Positions 52,416 through 61,449 of a DNA stretch of 63,488 nucleotides are shown here, piece after piece. The notes below the pieces were generated by a model. The model did not search any database. It was given only the letters and a program-made list of their open reading frames with translations, and was not told where the DNA came from. The stretch covers positions 1-63,488 of the forward strand of contig NZ_AKKV01000032.1 in NCBI RefSeq assembly GCF_000269865.1, given 5' to 3'. Each line of letters begins with the position of its first letter. Position 1 is the stretch's first letter. The position numbers and the translations under genes are program-made. The stretch comes from Fictibacillus macauensis ZFHKF-1 (GTDB lineage Bacteria > Bacillota > Bacilli > Bacillales > Fictibacillaceae).

Positions 52416-52490
52416 GTGCTTGGCTGCCTAGTGCTCGAAAGCATATGCATTTATTTTACAATTTATGTTAAAGTGAAAAGGAGAGGCAGG

Positions 52491-52637
52491 TTGCTCATTC
52501 TTTTAATCATCATTGATCGAGGAGGGAGTAGGATTCTACATAAAGTTAGAAAATCAAATGTGGTAGTACCTATTTTTATTGGAGGCGGAATAGGTGCATT
52601 TATGGGATTAGTTGCTTATGTGAAAGCGTGGTTTTAA
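52491..52637 (+). CDS. Small membrane protein
   Basis: 48 residues from TTG 52491, chosen for AAAGGAG seven bases upstream; a longer frame from 52416 has no binding site. It has two hydrophobic stretches, LILLIII and VVVPIFIGGGIGAFMGLVAY. An alternative is an ATT codon at 52533 with GGAGG seven bases before, leaving 34 residues around the main helix. Family unknown. Confidence 0.45.
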   Translation: MLILLIIIDRGGSRILHKVRKSNVVVPIFIGGGIGAFMGLVAYVKAWF

Positions 52638-52701
52638 GTTCTTTAAAAAAATGTGTAGGTGTATGCATGAAAAGAGATCTCCATTAAGGTTAAGAAAGCA
52701 G

Positions 52702-53030
52702 TTCGCGCGCAGAGGGGTGTGCGTTCACGCGCAGAGAGGTGTGATTCGCGCGCAAGAGGGGTGCGTTCGCGCGCAGAGAGGGTGCGTTCGCGCGCAAGAG
52801 GGGTGCGTTCACGCGCAAGAAGAGAAATCAAGCGTAAAAAATAGCAAAAGTGCGTGAAAATAGTGTTAGATTGCATGAAAAGAGCAACAAAGCAAGGACG
52901 AACAGCGGAATTACACGTAAAAAATCAGATTCGCACACTTTACTTTAAAGAGGCGTTTCGCAAGAATCAAACGAACGGCAGACATGCATGTAAAAAGAGT
53001 GAGATTTCATAAAAAAGAGCAACAACTAGG
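52702..53030 (+). repeat. 21-bp tandem repeat array 2 (TTCGCGCGCA core)
   Basis: Six tight units from 52702 to about 52830: TTCGCGCGCA or TTCACGCGCA followed by GAGGGGTG(T)GCG, AGAGGGGTGCG or similar. Decayed units at about 20-24 bp spacing follow to about 53030, again with AAAAGAG-type remainders (for example TTACACGTAAAAAATC). Located between the small gene and yqhL. Same orientation as arrays 1 and 3. No gene in it. Confidence 0.88.
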
Positions 53031-53075
53031 TCAAATCTACTTTTAGAATAGTAGTTGCAGAGTATTTTGGCATTT

Positions 53076-53117
53076 AAAAAAGAGAGGCAACCCTGTAAGT
53101 GGGATGTCTCTCTTTTG
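53076..53117. terminator. Terminator at yqhL 3' end
   Basis: AAAAGAGAGGCAACCC pairs with GGGATGTCTCTCTTTT; the T-run is available on both strands. Confidence 0.8.
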
Positions 53118-53121
53118 ATGG

Positions 53122-53499
53122 TTAGCTGGATTTTACTTTGCCTGTCCATTTTTTGAAGCCGCCTTTTAGTTGTGAAAGGTCAGCGTACTTGTTTTTGCGC
53201 AATAGTTGAGCAGCGCGTGTGCTGCGCATGCCACTTTCGCAATATAAGTAAACCGGCTTATCGGGGCGAATTTCGCCTTTGCGTTGTCTCATTTGTGTTA
53301 GTGGAATATTACGTGCGCCGAGGATGTGTCCTTTTTTAAATTCCTCTGGTTCGCGAACGTCAATGAGCTGCGCTTTGCGATAGCCTGCACGAAACTCTTC
53401 TTCCGTTAGTGTTTTTAAAAATTTCTTTTGGTACAGCGCCGTTACAATTAAGTAGCCCAGGATCGCTGCCACAAGTACAAGAACGATTATCCATTCCAT
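53122..53499 (-). CDS. yqhL: Rhodanese-domain membrane protein YqhL
   Basis: 125 residues. ATG 53499 (MEWIIVLVLVAAILGYLIVT) is preferred; a GTG at 53511 lies almost on top of GGGAG. One N-terminal membrane helix, then a rhodanese domain: QLIDVREPEEFKKGHILGAR, active-site cysteine YLYCESGMRSTRAAQLL, and GGFKKWTG. Predicted sulfurtransferase or persulfide carrier at the membrane. Conserved next to lipM in bacilli. Confidence 0.88.
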   Translation of the reverse strand: MEWIIVLVLVAAILGYLIVTALYQKKFLKTLTEEEFRAGYRKAQLIDVREPEEFKKGHILGARNIPLTQMRQRKGEIRPDKPVYLYCESGMRSTRAAQLLRKNKYADLSQLKGGFKKWTGKVKSS

Positions 53500-53651
53500 G
53501 TCTTTTTGCACTCCCTTTTTTCTATCTCACCTAATTATAGCTTCCTTGCTGAGGATAATCAAAAAAATGTTATGAAAAAATGGTAAGACTTGAAATTTGG
53601 AGTCCGTCCTAAGATTTGATAAACTAATAGAGTAGAAAAGGAGCGTTTGCA

Positions 53652-54488
53652 ATGGAAAGAGAAAAGTGGCTATTTATTGATTCTGGTAACTGTGACCCCG
53701 CTTACAATATGGCGCTAGATGAAGCGCTATTAAACTGGCACAGCGAAGGGAAAATCCCGCCAGTCATTCGTTTTTACGGTTGGAATCCAGCAACATTATC
53801 GATTGGTTATTTTCAAAAAGCAGAAAAAGAAATTAATTTAGAAGCCGTTGAAAAATACGGACTTGGCTTCGTACGTCGACCTACAGGTGGCCGTGGCGTA
53901 CTGCATGACCAAGAGTTAACGTATAGTGTCATTGTAACAGAAGAGCATCACAACATGCCTTCTTCTGTAACCGAAGCATATCGTGTTATTTCAGAGGGGA
54001 TTTTACAAGGTTTTCGCAATTTAGGTCTCGAAGCGTATTTTGCCATTCCGCGTACGGAAGAAGAGAAAGCGGGCTTGAAAAATCCACGCTCAGCGGTTTG
54101 TTTTGATGCTCCGTCTTGGTATGAGCTCGTCGTAGAAGGCCGAAAAGTAGCAGGAAGTGCGCAAACGCGCCAAAAAGGTGTAATTTTGCAGCACGGTTCA
54201 ATACTTCTAGATCTTGATGAAGATAAGCTGTTCGATTTGTTTATTTACTCAAGCGAGCGTGTGCGTGAACGGATGCAACGCGCCTTTAGTAGCAAGGCAG
54301 TAGCGATGAATGATCTTCGCGAGACGCCTGTTACGATGGACGAAGCGAAAGTAGCCTTTCATAAAGGGTTTGAAGAAGGACTAGGGCTCACACTACAGCC
54401 TTACACGCTGAGTGAAGAGCAACAACGTGAAGTTGAAGAGATTGCAGCGTCAAGATATCGTAGTAAAGAATGGACATTTAGGAGATAA
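53652..54488 (+). CDS. lipM: Octanoyl-[GcvH]:protein octanoyltransferase precursor step enzyme LipM
   Basis: 278 residues, AAAAGGAGCG upstream. BPL/LplA fold: [60 protein letters not shown] and the catalytic cysteine in [14 protein letters not shown], then [20 protein letters not shown]. It moves octanoate from ACP to the H protein of glycine cleavage, the first step of lipoyl assembly in B. subtilis. Functionally linked to the gcv operon 1.3 kb upstream. Terminator at 54495-54525. Confidence 0.93.
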   Translation: MEREKWLFIDSGNCDPAYNMALDEALLNWHSEGKIPPVIRFYGWNPATLSIGYFQKAEKEINLEAVEKYGLGFVRRPTGGRGVLHDQELTYSVIVTEEHHNMPSSVTEAYRVISEGILQGFRNLGLEAYFAIPRTEEEKAGLKNPRSAVCFDAPSWYELVVEGRKVAGSAQTRQKGVILQHGSILLDLDEDKLFDLFIYSSERVRERMQRAFSSKAVAMNDLRETPVTMDEAKVAFHKGFEEGLGLTLQPYTLSEEQQREVEEIAASRYRSKEWTFRR

Positions 54489-54494
54489 GATGTA

Positions 54495-54525
54495 AAACCG
54501 GGACAACTATCCGTTCCGGTTTTTC
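54495..54525 (+). terminator. Terminator after lipM
   Basis: AAAACCGG pairs with CCGGTTTT (54517-54524). Confidence 0.75.
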
Positions 54526-54603
54526 CATTTTTTCACTGTCAAGCTTGAAAATTTTTTTGCCATTTCCTTCAAAAAAATCAAAAATCCTATGCTATCAGGC
54601 TTT

Positions 54604-54659
54604 ATTGTAGATGAACTTTTTTCAATCCTAAAAATAGGACAAATAGGTTCATTTACAAT
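54604..54659. promoter_or_regulatory. Nested inverted repeat upstream of nrdJ
   Basis: ATTGTAGATGAAC (54604-54616) and GTTCATTTACAAT (54647-54659) are inverted with one mismatch. Between them TCCTA-AAAA-TAGGA forms an inner hairpin. No T-run follows. It lies about 165 bp before the nrdJ start and could be an operator or RNA structure. Between it and the gene, CCTATATATAGTATAG near 54745 may contain a -10 box; it faintly recalls an NrdR half-site. Confidence 0.5.
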
Positions 54660-54825
54660 CTAAAAAAGATAGTTTCCTAGTTTTTTCTCCTACTTGCGAC
54701 CTTTTTTAAGTTTGACAAGATAAAAGCTTTGACAAGAAGTTCGCCTATATATAGTATAGACGTAGTTGAAATACATACAACATATAGATGGAAAGCCAAG
54801 TAAAATCAGACTGAGGAGGAGAATG

Positions 54826-57390
54826 ATGGGAGTAGTAGTACATGACCCTTCAGGAATTAATATGGAGATGCTGAACAAGGATATTGAGCAATTTCCTCAA
54901 GTGCATCCAATTACAAAGGATATGAAAACAACACACAAAGGTGTATCGCGGCTCGTCATGCTTGATCGATACAGCTTTAAAGATACAGAGCGAAAAACGT
55001 TAAAACCAGGCGATTTCGTCGTTTTAACAGTAAAGGAGGACCCGAAATTTCCAGCACGTGGTCTAGGGTTTATCGTAAGCATTGATTGGGAAGCGAAGAC
55101 TGCAAACGTACGTGTGGAAGAAGAGTTTCGCGCGGTGCTTGATACCCCAGAAGAAGTGGAAAGTGGTGTGATTTGTCGTTCGCTAGATGTGATGGACAAG
55201 CCACTTGAAGTTTTTTATGAGCAGATTGCCATGCGCAATGCAACAGGGTTAGCAAGTGTTGAAACGACCGAAGAACAGCGGCAACAGTCATTTGAAAAAT
55301 TTTACAACGAATTGTCTCAGATGAACTTTATTCCAGCAGGTCGTGTTCTCTATGGTGCAGGTGCACAAACAGACGTTACGTACTTTAATTGCTACGTAAT
55401 GCCGTATGTAAAAGACTCTCGTGAAGGCATTTCAGATCACCGCAAACAAGTGATGGAAATTATGAGCCGTGGTGGTGGGGTTGGAACGAACGGATCTACC
55501 CTTCGTCCGAAAAATGCGCTTGCGCGTGGTGTCAATGGAAAGTCATCAGGTTCTGTTTCTTGGTTAGATGACATTGCAAAGTTAACGCACCTCGTAGAGC
55601 AAGGCGGCTCTCGTCGTGGTGCGCAAATGATCATGCTAGCGGACTGGCATCCTGACATCGTTGATTTTATCATTTCAAAAATGCAAAATCCTCGCATTCT
55701 TCGCTATTTAATTGAAAATACGAATGATGAAAAAATTAAGCAAGTTGCTCAAGATAAATTAAAATTCACCCCGCTCACACCAACAGAACGTGCGATGTAT
55801 GAAGGCATTCTTCGGTATAAAGACATCCCAGGAAACGGCGGATTCGATGCAGATATTCTTCGTGAAGCAGAAGCCATGTTACGCGATGGCGGAACGTATT
55901 CTGTTCATAATTCGGAATTTTTAACAGGCGCTAATATTTCTGTGACGATTACGAAAGAGTTTATGGAAGCAGTAGAGAAGGACGAAGAATATGCGCTTCG
56001 TTTTCCGAATGTGGAAAATTATACGCCAGAAGAAATGAAGGCGTATAATGAACAATGGCATGAAGTTGGCGATGTGCGAGCATGGGAAGAGAAAGGCTTT
56101 AGCATTCGTGTGTACAAGCGCATGAAGGCAAAAGAGCTTTGGAATTTAATTAATATTTGCGCAACGTATTCGGCAGAACCGGGGATCTTCTTTATTGATA
56201 ATGCCAATGACATGACAAATGCCGTCGCTTACGGACAAAAAGTCGTTGCAACGAACCCGTGTGGAGAGCAGCCGTTAGCGCCGTACTCGGTGTGTAACTT
56301 AGCAGCTGTTAACCTAGGGAATATGGCGAATAAAGAAACGAAAACATTGGATGTCGACAAGCTTAAACAGACGGTTGAAGTCGGTGTGCGCATGCAAGAT
56401 AATGTCATTGATGCAACGCCGTATTTCTTAGAACCGAATCGCGTGCAAGCGCTCGGTGAACGCCGTGTCGGGCTCGGCGTAATGGGCTTACACGATCTGT
56501 TAATTTATTGCGAAACGGTGTATGGCTCTAAAGAAGGAAACGAGCTTGTGGACCGGATCTTTGAAATTATTGCGACGACGGCGTATCGTACGTCGATTGC
56601 ACTCGCAAAAGAAAAGGGTAGCTTTCCATTCTTAATCGGCGCTACAGAAGAAGAAACGAAGGCGCTTCGTCAAAAGTTCATTGAAACTGGCTATATGAAG
56701 CAAATGCCACAAGATCTTAAAGACGATATTCTTCGTTATGGCATTCGTAATTCACATCTTTTAACTGTCGCACCAACAGGAAGTACGGGTACGATGGTCG
56801 GCGTTTCAACAGGACTAGAGCCATACTTTTCTTTCTCATATTTTAGAAGCGGCCGTCTTGGAAAGTTTATTGAAGTAAAAGCGGATATCGTTAAAGAATA
56901 TATTGAACGTCATCCAGAAGCAGATGAAGCGAATTTACCAGACTTTTTCGTTTCAGCGATGGAATTATCGCCACAGGCTCATGCTGATACTCAATGTGTC
57001 ATTCAAAAATGGGTAGATAGCTCCATTAGTAAAACCGTTAATGCACCAAAAGGCTATACGGTGGATCAAGTGAAAAAAGTGTACGAACGCTTATATAAAG
57101 GTGGCGCTAAAGGTGGAACCGTCTATGTCGATGGTAGCCGGGATGCGCAAGTATTAACGCTTAAAGCGGAAGAGTCGTATGAGCAAATTGAAATGAATTT
57201 GGGCGAAGACGTTGAGAAAGAAAGCAAAGTCGTGCTCGTTGATACGATTACGGACGTTCGGTCGACAGACGTGACGATCGGGAATGAAGTTGGCAACACA
57301 TGCCCGGTTTGTCGAAAAGGTAAAGTAAAAGAAATCGGTGGTTGCAATACGTGTACGAATTGTAATGCACAACTGAAGTGTGGTTTATAA
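54826..57390 (+). CDS. nrdJ: Adenosylcobalamin-dependent (class II) ribonucleotide reductase
   Basis: 854 residues; ATG 54826 has GGAGG six bases before (54823 is an alternative). N-terminal part through VLTVKEDPKFPARGLGF, then FNCYVMPYVKDSREGISDH, MSRGGGVGTNGSTLRPKNAL and SGSVSWLDDIAKLTHLVEQG. Radical-site motif NPCGEQPLAPYSVCNLAAVN supplies Asn, Cys and Glu. C-terminal zinc-type CPVCRKGKVKEIGGCNTC and CTNCNAQLKCGL carries the redox cysteines. It reduces ribonucleotides without a radical subunit, using coenzyme B12. Single gene, terminator at 57402-57430. Confidence 0.93.
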   Translation: MGVVVHDPSGINMEMLNKDIEQFPQVHPITKDMKTTHKGVSRLVMLDRYSFKDTERKTLKPGDFVVLTVKEDPKFPARGLGFIVSIDWEAKTANVRVEEEFRAVLDTPEEVESGVICRSLDVMDKPLEVFYEQIAMRNATGLASVETTEEQRQQSFEKFYNELSQMNFIPAGRVLYGAGAQTDVTYFNCYVMPYVKDSREGISDHRKQVMEIMSRGGGVGTNGSTLRPKNALARGVNGKSSGSVSWLDDIAKLTHLVEQGGSRRGAQMIMLADWHPDIVDFIISKMQNPRILRYLIENTNDEKIKQVAQDKLKFTPLTPTERAMYEGILRYKDIPGNGGFDADILREAEAMLRDGGTYSVHNSEFLTGANISVTITKEFMEAVEKDEEYALRFPNVENYTPEEMKAYNEQWHEVGDVRAWEEKGFSIRVYKRMKAKELWNLINICATYSAEPGIFFIDNANDMTNAVAYGQKVVATNPCGEQPLAPYSVCNLAAVNLGNMANKETKTLDVDKLKQTVEVGVRMQDNVIDATPYFLEPNRVQALGERRVGLGVMGLHDLLIYCETVYGSKEGNELVDRIFEIIATTAYRTSIALAKEKGSFPFLIGATEEETKALRQKFIETGYMKQMPQDLKDDILRYGIRNSHLLTVAPTGSTGTMVGVSTGLEPYFSFSYFRSGRLGKFIEVKADIVKEYIERHPEADEANLPDFFVSAMELSPQAHADTQCVIQKWVDSSISKTVNAPKGYTVDQVKKVYERLYKGGAKGGTVYVDGSRDAQVLTLKAEESYEQIEMNLGEDVEKESKVVLVDTITDVRSTDVTIGNEVGNTCPVCRKGKVKEIGGCNTCTNCNAQLKCGL

Positions 57391-57401
57391 GCAAAGGAAA
57401 C

Positions 57402-57430
57402 AAGACCCGGACGGAATCGCCCGGGCTTTT
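57402..57430 (+). terminator. Terminator after nrdJ
   Basis: AAGACCCGGACG pairs with CGCCCGGGCTT, then TTCC. Confidence 0.7.
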
Positions 57431-57522
57431 CCTTTCTCCGCCCTTGTCACATCACCCTAATGTATAGTAAAATTTTAGTTAGAGCACAAATGTTGCAATG
57501 AATGAACCCGGGAGGAAAAAGC

Positions 57523-57960
57523 ATGCCCCCAACGCCTAGCATGGAAGATTATATTGAGCGAATCTATGCGCTGATTGAAGAAAAAGGATATGCGCGTGTA
57601 TCCGATCTCGCTGAGAACTTAGATGTCCATCCATCTTCTGTAACAAAAATGATCCAAAAGCTTGATAAGGGAAAATATTTAATTTATGAAAAGTATCGAG
57701 GCTTTGTATTAACGCCAAGTGGAAAAAAACTTGGAAAACGTCTCGTGTATCGTCATGAACTATTGGAAGGTTTCCTAAAAGTGATTGGTGTGGATGAAGA
57801 GAACATTTTTGAAGATGTTGAAGGAATTGAACATCACTTAAGCTGGAATGCGATTGATCGTATTGGGGACCTTCTCCAATATTTTGAAGAAGATCCGAGC
57901 CGCGTAGCACACTTGCAAGAAATTCAACGAAAAAATGAAGAACAAGAAGAGCAGTCTTAA
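57523..57960 (+). CDS. mntR: MntR, manganese-responsive repressor
   Basis: 145 residues. ATG 57523 has GGGAGG eight bases upstream; an earlier frame start is rejected. DtxR family: [20 protein letters not shown] (helix 1 with metal-binding Asp), [23 protein letters not shown], wing [20 protein letters not shown], and metal ligands in HELLEGFL and [11 protein letters not shown]. It represses Mn uptake genes when Mn is sufficient. A hairpin (CAGTCTT/AAGACTG) overlaps its stop. Confidence 0.93.
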   Translation: MPPTPSMEDYIERIYALIEEKGYARVSDLAENLDVHPSSVTKMIQKLDKGKYLIYEKYRGFVLTPSGKKLGKRLVYRHELLEGFLKVIGVDEENIFEDVEGIEHHLSWNAIDRIGDLLQYFEEDPSRVAHLQEIQRKNEEQEEQS

Positions 57961-57990
57961 CGCCTCTAAAGCGTAAAGACTGTTTTTTTT
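57952..57990 (+). terminator. Terminator overlapping mntR stop
   Basis: CAGTCTT (57952-57958) and AAGACTG (57976-57982) with inner ACGC/GCGT, then TTTTTTTT. Confidence 0.8.
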
Positions 57991-58043
57991 ATTCATATTG
58001 GACATTCCTCGCTTATTACACTACTAAAAGGGGGGAATGTAGC

Positions 58044-58949
58044 ATGTTGGTTGATGGTGTGTTCTCAGGTGGTGGTATTAAGGGAATTTCTTTGATTGGC
58101 GCGCTACAAGCCGCTCAAGAGCGGGGCCTTCGGTTTCAGCGCGTTGCCGGGGCAAGTGCGGGTGCGCTCGTAGCGGCGCTTGTTAGCGCTGGTTATACGT
58201 CACAAGAATTAACGGATATTATTTGTCACACGGATTTAAAACAGTTTTTAGATGAAAAAAAATCACGGCTACCTTTGCCTTTTATGAACTGGTTAAAAGT
58301 GTACTGGAAGTTAGGGCTATTTAAAGGAGATGCACTCGAACGATGGGTAAAAAAGCTTCTTTTGGCAAAAGGCATTGAAACGTTTGCGGACTTACCAGAA
58401 GGCTCTCTTAAAATTGTAGCATCGGATATTACGCGGGGCCGATTAATTGTGCTACCGGATGACTTACCGGATTATGGCATATTACCCGAGAAGTTTTCGG
58501 TTGCACGCGCTGTGCGTATGAGCTGTAGCATTCCGTATTTTTTTTATCCCATCCCGTTGTATAACCGAACCGGTCAAAAAAGTTATATCGTGGATGGGGG
58601 TGTGTTAAGCAATTTTCCAATCTGGCTTTTTCAGCGAAAAGATCGCACGTCCATTCGACCGGTGCTAGGATTTCAATTAAATTCTTCGTATGAAAGTTTA
58701 CAAGCGCATAAGGTAAAAAATGCGTTTGGGTTGTTTAAAGCTCTCTTTTTAACGATGATGGAAGCACATGATAATCGCCATATTTCAAAGCAAGATGCTC
58801 GTGACATTGTTTTTATCCCAGTTAGTGAAATATCGGTCATTGATTTTCAGTTACCAGAATCCGTAAAGCAAGAATTGATCCAGTTTGGGTATAAACAAAC
58901 AGACGACTTCCTATCAAAATGGATTGTGGGACGCAAACCCCGTAAATAA
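58044..58949 (+). CDS. yqhO: Patatin-like phospholipase YqhO
   Basis: 301 residues, AAAGGGGGG upstream. Patatin fold: oxyanion GVFSGGGIKGISLIGALQAA, nucleophile elbow VAGASAGALVAALV (GxSxG serine), and catalytic Asp in YIVDGGVLSNFP. Acyl hydrolase acting on lipids, probably cytoplasmic (no signal). Convergent with yqhP, sharing a terminator at 58952-58986 whose stem also encodes the last yqhP codons. Confidence 0.9.
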   Translation: MLVDGVFSGGGIKGISLIGALQAAQERGLRFQRVAGASAGALVAALVSAGYTSQELTDIICHTDLKQFLDEKKSRLPLPFMNWLKVYWKLGLFKGDALERWVKKLLLAKGIETFADLPEGSLKIVASDITRGRLIVLPDDLPDYGILPEKFSVARAVRMSCSIPYFFYPIPLYNRTGQKSYIVDGGVLSNFPIWLFQRKDRTSIRPVLGFQLNSSYESLQAHKVKNAFGLFKALFLTMMEAHDNRHISKQDARDIVFIPVSEISVIDFQLPESVKQELIQFGYKQTDDFLSKWIVGRKPRK

Positions 58950-58951
58950 GA

Positions 58952-58986
58952 AAAATCGAGCTCAAAATGAGGCTCGATTTTTTTTC
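58952..58986. terminator. Shared terminator inside the end of yqhP
   Basis: AAAATCGAGC and GCTCGATTTT around TCAAAATGAG, T-run on the plus strand. Its right arm overlaps the last yqhP codons (minus strand). Confidence 0.85.
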
Positions 58987-59315
58987 TTATTCTTTTTTCC
59001 TTCGATCACAGTTAAATGCGTTTCTTTTTTACGTTTTTTCATAGGTGTTGTTTTACTGCTCGTTTTTTTCAGCGTAGTGGTTGGTTGGGCATACTTTCGT
59101 TTGGATTGTTTTACAGCTTTCTTGTACTTATTGTTCTCCGCTGGGCGGGAACGCTGTAACAGAAAGTAGACTACCCCAACGATGACTCCGATGATGAGTA
59201 TAGAAGAAATAAGCTGCTGAGGTGAATTCCATAAGTATGATCCAAGACCGATCATGGCAAACACGATAAGTACCCATATAAGTGGATTAGAAAATCTGCG
59301 TGGCAATCTCTTCAC
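58962..59315 (-). CDS. yqhP: YqhP membrane protein
   Basis: 117 residues, AGGAGGTG upstream. Two helices (NPLIWVLIVFAMIGLGSYLW, LISSILIIGVIVGVVYFLLQ) followed by a very basic cytoplasmic tail (KKAVKQSKRKYAQPTTTLKK, KKRKKETHLTVIEGKKNKKK). SA1362-type small protein. It follows yqhQ by 12 bp on the same strand, so it is co-transcribed. Function unknown. Confidence 0.82.
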   Translation of the reverse strand: MKRLPRRFSNPLIWVLIVFAMIGLGSYLWNSPQQLISSILIIGVIVGVVYFLLQRSRPAENNKYKKAVKQSKRKYAQPTTTLKKTSSKTTPMKKRKKETHLTVIEGKKNKKKNRASF

Positions 59316-59327
59316 CTCCTTGGCTTA

Positions 59328-60269
59328 TTAAACAATTTTCGTTGTTTCCTTACGCTCAGCATGTTCTTTGTCACGACGCAATAGTTCGTTAAAGGAATGA
59401 ATCGCTACATCAATTTGTTTAGCGTCTGGTTCTTTCGTTGTTAAAAGTTGCAACCATAAGCCTGGGTACCCTAAATAAGAGAGCACAGGTACATTGCGTA
59501 AGCGATTTGTAAATTGCAGCACTTCAAAGGATATGCCAAGGACGACAGGAATTAAAGCTACACGATAGAGAATTCGTTGCCATAAAGGATCTGTCGGGAA
59601 AAACAAGTAAACGAACACCCCTACAATGACAGTAAATAAAATAAAGCTGCTACCGCAACGATAGTGAAGCCGAGACTGCGCTTTCACATTAGCAATGGTT
59701 AATGCTTGATTGTTTTCAAACGCGTTAATCACTTTATGCTCAGCACCATGATATTGAAACACGCGCTTGACCGCGGGGGTGAGTGATACGAAATAAATAT
59801 AGGTTACAAGAAAGAGAAACTTAATCAGCCCTTCTAGTAAATTTTGCCCAAGATGACTCGGAATTATAAATTTAAAAGAGTAAGCGACAAATGCGGGAAC
59901 GAGGGTGAAAATCAACTTTCCAAAGAGAAAAGAAAGAATCCCAATTACGGCAATGCTTAACACCATCGTTTTCTTATTGGAAGGCGGTTCTTCCTTTATT
60001 TCCTCACCAGGTGGTACATTGTAGCGTTCTGATGAAAAGTTTAAATGTTTCGTTCCATTTGCGCTCGCTTCTAGTATAGCGGCAATGCCGCGTAGAAATG
60101 GTATTTTCTTTAATTTGTTTAACCAGGGCGTAGGTTGTTTTTCTACTTCAAAGTATTCAATACTCTCATCTGTTCTGCGGATGGCTGTCACGTATGTGTG
60201 CTGGCCGGCAAACATGACGCCTTCCATCACCGCCTGGCCTCCGTATGCCGGTTTCTGTTTTTCGCTCAT
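59328..60269 (-). CDS. yqhQ: YqhQ, DUF1385 membrane protein
   Basis: 313 residues. Typical opening KPAYGGQAVMEGVMFAGQHT, then LKKIPFLRGIAAILEASANG, four to five helices, and the conserved YHGAEHKVINAFE and SRLHYRCGSSFILFTVIVG containing His and Cys. Predicted metal-dependent multipass enzyme of unknown activity. First gene of the minus-strand yqhQ-yqhP unit; divergent from yqhR. Confidence 0.9.
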   Translation of the reverse strand: MSEKQKPAYGGQAVMEGVMFAGQHTYVTAIRRTDESIEYFEVEKQPTPWLNKLKKIPFLRGIAAILEASANGTKHLNFSSERYNVPPGEEIKEEPPSNKKTMVLSIAVIGILSFLFGKLIFTLVPAFVAYSFKFIIPSHLGQNLLEGLIKFLFLVTYIYFVSLTPAVKRVFQYHGAEHKVINAFENNQALTIANVKAQSRLHYRCGSSFILFTVIVGVFVYLFFPTDPLWQRILYRVALIPVVLGISFEVLQFTNRLRNVPVLSYLGYPGLWLQLLTTKEPDAKQIDVAIHSFNELLRRDKEHAERKETTKIV

Positions 60270-60444
60270 CTGTACACCTCTGCCTATATGTTTATACGCT
60301 TAATTCTACAGGAAAAAGCGATAAACCTCTAGGCAATACTTCTTTTCCTTTATTTTTCCCATTTTATACACTTTTAACACAAAATATTAATAGAAGGAAA
60401 GGGAGAGGACTCTTTTGGACATACTACAGCATGAGGTGATAAAA

Positions 60445-60930
60445 ATGAGCGAAAAGAAAGAAGAACAAATGCCTAGTTTCATGAGTAGAGTGATTAACAT
60501 TGGTTTCTTTGGAGGCTTGTGCTGGGGAGTCGTTGGGTATATCGCTTATTATTTAAATTTAGCGAAAATAGGACCAGCACTTGCGCTTGCCCCGTGGGCG
60601 CTAGGTAAATGGAAAGGGGAGTGGCTAGGACAATTGCTTGGCATTATCGTCATTGCCTTACTGTCTATATTAATTGCCATTCTCTATCGCTTTCTCTTTA
60701 TACGTATAAAAAATATGTTCGGTGGTCTGTTATACGGCATTCTTTTGTGGCTTTGTGTTTTTTACTTGCTTCATCCGATCTTTCCAGGTCTTGAACCGGT
60801 TAAAAATCTTGGGCGTAATACGATTGCCACGACGATTTGTATTTTCATCTTATACGGCGTGTTCGTTGGCTATTCTGTGTCTTTTGAATACCATCAACGA
60901 AAGCTGATGAGGGAGAGGAAAAGTAGCTAA
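60445..60930 (+). CDS. yqhR: YqhR membrane protein
   Basis: 161 residues. ATG 60445 follows GAGGTGAT; the TTG at 60415 is less likely. Four membrane helices: VINIGFFGGLCWGVVGYIAY, LGQLLGIIVIALLSILIAIL, MFGGLLYGILLWLCVFYLLH and IATTICIFILYGVFVGYSV. Typical YqhR, function unknown. Precedes aroQ as in B. subtilis. Confidence 0.85.
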   Translation: MSEKKEEQMPSFMSRVINIGFFGGLCWGVVGYIAYYLNLAKIGPALALAPWALGKWKGEWLGQLLGIIVIALLSILIAILYRFLFIRIKNMFGGLLYGILLWLCVFYLLHPIFPGLEPVKNLGRNTIATTICIFILYGVFVGYSVSFEYHQRKLMRERKSS

Positions 60931-61001
60931 CTATTCTAGCGGTATGATACACTATTACAGAAGTATCGCCTATTAGAAAAGTAAAAGGGGGCCGATGTGC
61001 T

Positions 61002-61430
61002 ATGAAGCGAATACTCGTTCTTAATGGCCCGAATTTAAATCGATTGGGAAAAAGAGAGCCAGGCGTGTATGGTCACGAAGATTTAGCCTCATTAGAGGAA
61101 CGCTTGCTCGCTTATGGAGAAGAACGCAACGTGACAGTTGAATGTCGTCAAAGCAATCATGAAGGAGATTTAATTGATTGGATTCATGAAGCCAGTGACG
61201 CGTGGGATGGGATTGTATTAAATGCAGGAGCCTTTACGCATTATAGTTATGCCATTCGCGACGCAATGGCGAGTGTAAATGTTCCTGTAATTGAAGTACA
61301 TATATCCAACATTCATGCCCGTGAAGCTTTTCGCCATCACTCTGTGATTGCACCTGTTGCACGAGGACAAATTGCCGGACTTGGATTTAAAGGGTATGAG
61401 TTAGGTATTGAAGCGTTGTTAGCAGAGTAA
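61002..61430 (+). CDS. aroQ: 3-dehydroquinate dehydratase, type II
   Basis: 142 residues, AAAGGGGG upstream. LVLNGPNLNRLGKREPGVYG carries the catalytic Tyr and Arg, VECRQSNHEGDLIDWI the EGD motif, VLNAGAFTHYSYAIRDA, and VEVHISNIHAREAFRHHS-type IEVHISNIHAREAFRH the catalytic His. Third step of the shikimate pathway. The substrate route continues with AroK encoded at 38295. Same as yqhS. Confidence 0.95.
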   Translation: MKRILVLNGPNLNRLGKREPGVYGHEDLASLEERLLAYGEERNVTVECRQSNHEGDLIDWIHEASDAWDGIVLNAGAFTHYSYAIRDAMASVNVPVIEVHISNIHAREAFRHHSVIAPVARGQIAGLGFKGYELGIEALLAE

Positions 61431-61449
61431 GAACGAGGGGGAGACAACT

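Noticed and set aside
52416..52490. Longer start of the small gene after gcvPB
   Set aside because: ATG-like start at 52416 lies on the gcv terminator and lacks a binding site.
54735..54765. NrdR box pair upstream of nrdJ
   Set aside because: Only one poor half-site resemblance (CCTATATATAGTATAG) and no second box at the expected spacing.
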